DNA from: an uncultured Planctomycetaceae bacterium
GTDB taxonomy: Bacteria > Planctomycetota > Planctomycetia > Planctomycetales > Planctomycetaceae
Direction: 5' to 3'
Assembly: GCA_903823545.1 (NCBI GenBank)
Contig: CAIJTL010000647.1
Span: forward strand, 1 to 7,107
Length of the DNA stretch: 7,107 nt
How positions within the stretch are numbered: position 1 is the first letter of the stretch; the number at the start of each line of letters is the position of its first letter. A program made the translations under genes and the position numbers. The notes under the pieces are model-generated. The model did not search any database. It saw only the letters and a list, made by a program, of their open reading frames with translations, and was not told the origin of the DNA. Shown piece after piece: positions 6,736-7,107 of the stretch.

Positions 6736-6967
6736 CCAAACTGCGGCTCGTCAGCATCAAAACCTGTGAGAGAATCACATCCGCAGATGCGATCCCAGCC
6801 TCTCGACAAGTCCGATCATCTGATTCGCCTACAGTGAGTCACTCAGCAAGTTCCCAGCCGACCGAGTAAGCCACCTACAGCGGAGGGAATTTCACAGGCG
6901 GCGACGCGATGAGTCAAGCTGCGCGAACTAACGCAACAGGATTGACTGATGCGTTTCCCGGAGCGGA

Positions 6968-7107
6968 TCAGTTCCCACTGCATTTAAAGCTGGGAACCTT
7001 CACCTCAAAAAACAGAACGCCACACGTGCTGGTTAATCCGAATTCTGGAGCCCAAATCGGCTTGCCTATGTCCGGAAAGCCAATCATCACGCCGTCGTCC
7101 ATGTAAC
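6968..7107 (-). CDS. Possible C-terminal end of a minus-strand gene running in from the right
   Basis: A minus-strand frame is open from the right edge to a TGA at 6968-6970 and gives about 46 residues (MDDGVMIGFPDIGKPIW near its visible start, ending FKCSGN). By rough count its third-codon positions are more GC-rich than those of the competing plus-strand frame. It is also on the same strand as the ketosynthase-like gene. The fragment is too short to recognise. A plus-strand 65-codon frame (6909-7106) overlaps it, and neither is well supported. Confidence 0.3.
   Translation of the reverse strand, partial: YMDDGVMIGFPDIGKPIWAPEFGLTSTCGVLFFEVKVPSFKCSGN

Larger units (their letters stand above)
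6602..6967. other. Long leader/intergenic region upstream of the ketosynthase-like gene
   Basis: About 366 bp with no convincing gene. On the minus strand it forms the leader of the ketosynthase-like gene and contains several inverted repeats (6633-6649, 6664-6698, 6717-6735). There is also an 11-bp dyad, TGAGTCACTCA, at 6835-6845, which could be a small operator. Open frames here are short or Arg-rich. I could not identify a confident promoter. Confidence 0.55.

Noticed and set aside
6602..6778. 59-residue N-terminal extension of the ketosynthase-like protein
   Set aside because: The extension is Arg-rich, passes through leader hairpins and starts at a GTG without support. AGGAG before the ATG at 6601 and the normal KAS N-terminus just after it fix the shorter start.

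Overview
The window looks like chromosomal DNA of a planctomycete, probably a Rhodopirellula/Pirellula-like member of the Pirellulales. This is inference. It rests on moderate GC content, gene packing with long leaders, and a secreted Pro/Gln-rich protein ending in YHS-like domains of a kind I associate with that phylum. I see no mobile element, CRISPR array, tRNA or rRNA.

Layout, left to right. (1) Positions 1-1028, + strand: the 3' part of a HlyD/RND-type membrane-fusion (periplasmic adaptor) protein whose start lies off the window. (2) Positions 1113-2055, - strand: a short, poorly resolved stretch downstream of sppA. It holds an unrecognised 139-aa soluble ORF, a hydrophobic ORF whose coding signal seems to change frame, and an 18-codon hydrophobic ORF directly after sppA. 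I suspect a broken or mis-sequenced membrane-protein gene. (3) Positions 2071-3138, - strand: a short-form SppA (S49) signal peptide peptidase with an intact Ser/Lys dyad. (4) Positions 3139-3489: a 351-bp divergent intergenic region. (5) Positions 3490-5205, + strand: a secreted low-complexity protein with two tandem YHS-like modules, followed by a strong intrinsic terminator. (6) Positions 5306-6601, - strand: a beta-ketoacyl-synthase-fold protein whose catalytic Cys and second catalytic His are replaced (Asp and Gln). It is probably a chain-length-factor-like or otherwise non-condensing partner. (7) Positions 6602-6967: a structured leader/intergenic region with several hairpins, then an ambiguous coding edge.

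The genes do not form one obvious pathway. Several act at the envelope: efflux/secretion adaptor, membrane peptidase, putative membrane protein and secreted YHS protein. The degenerate ketosynthase is the most interesting gene, because such proteins usually work with a catalytically active ketosynthase and an acyl carrier protein. No such partner is visible here, and it should be sought beyond the window.
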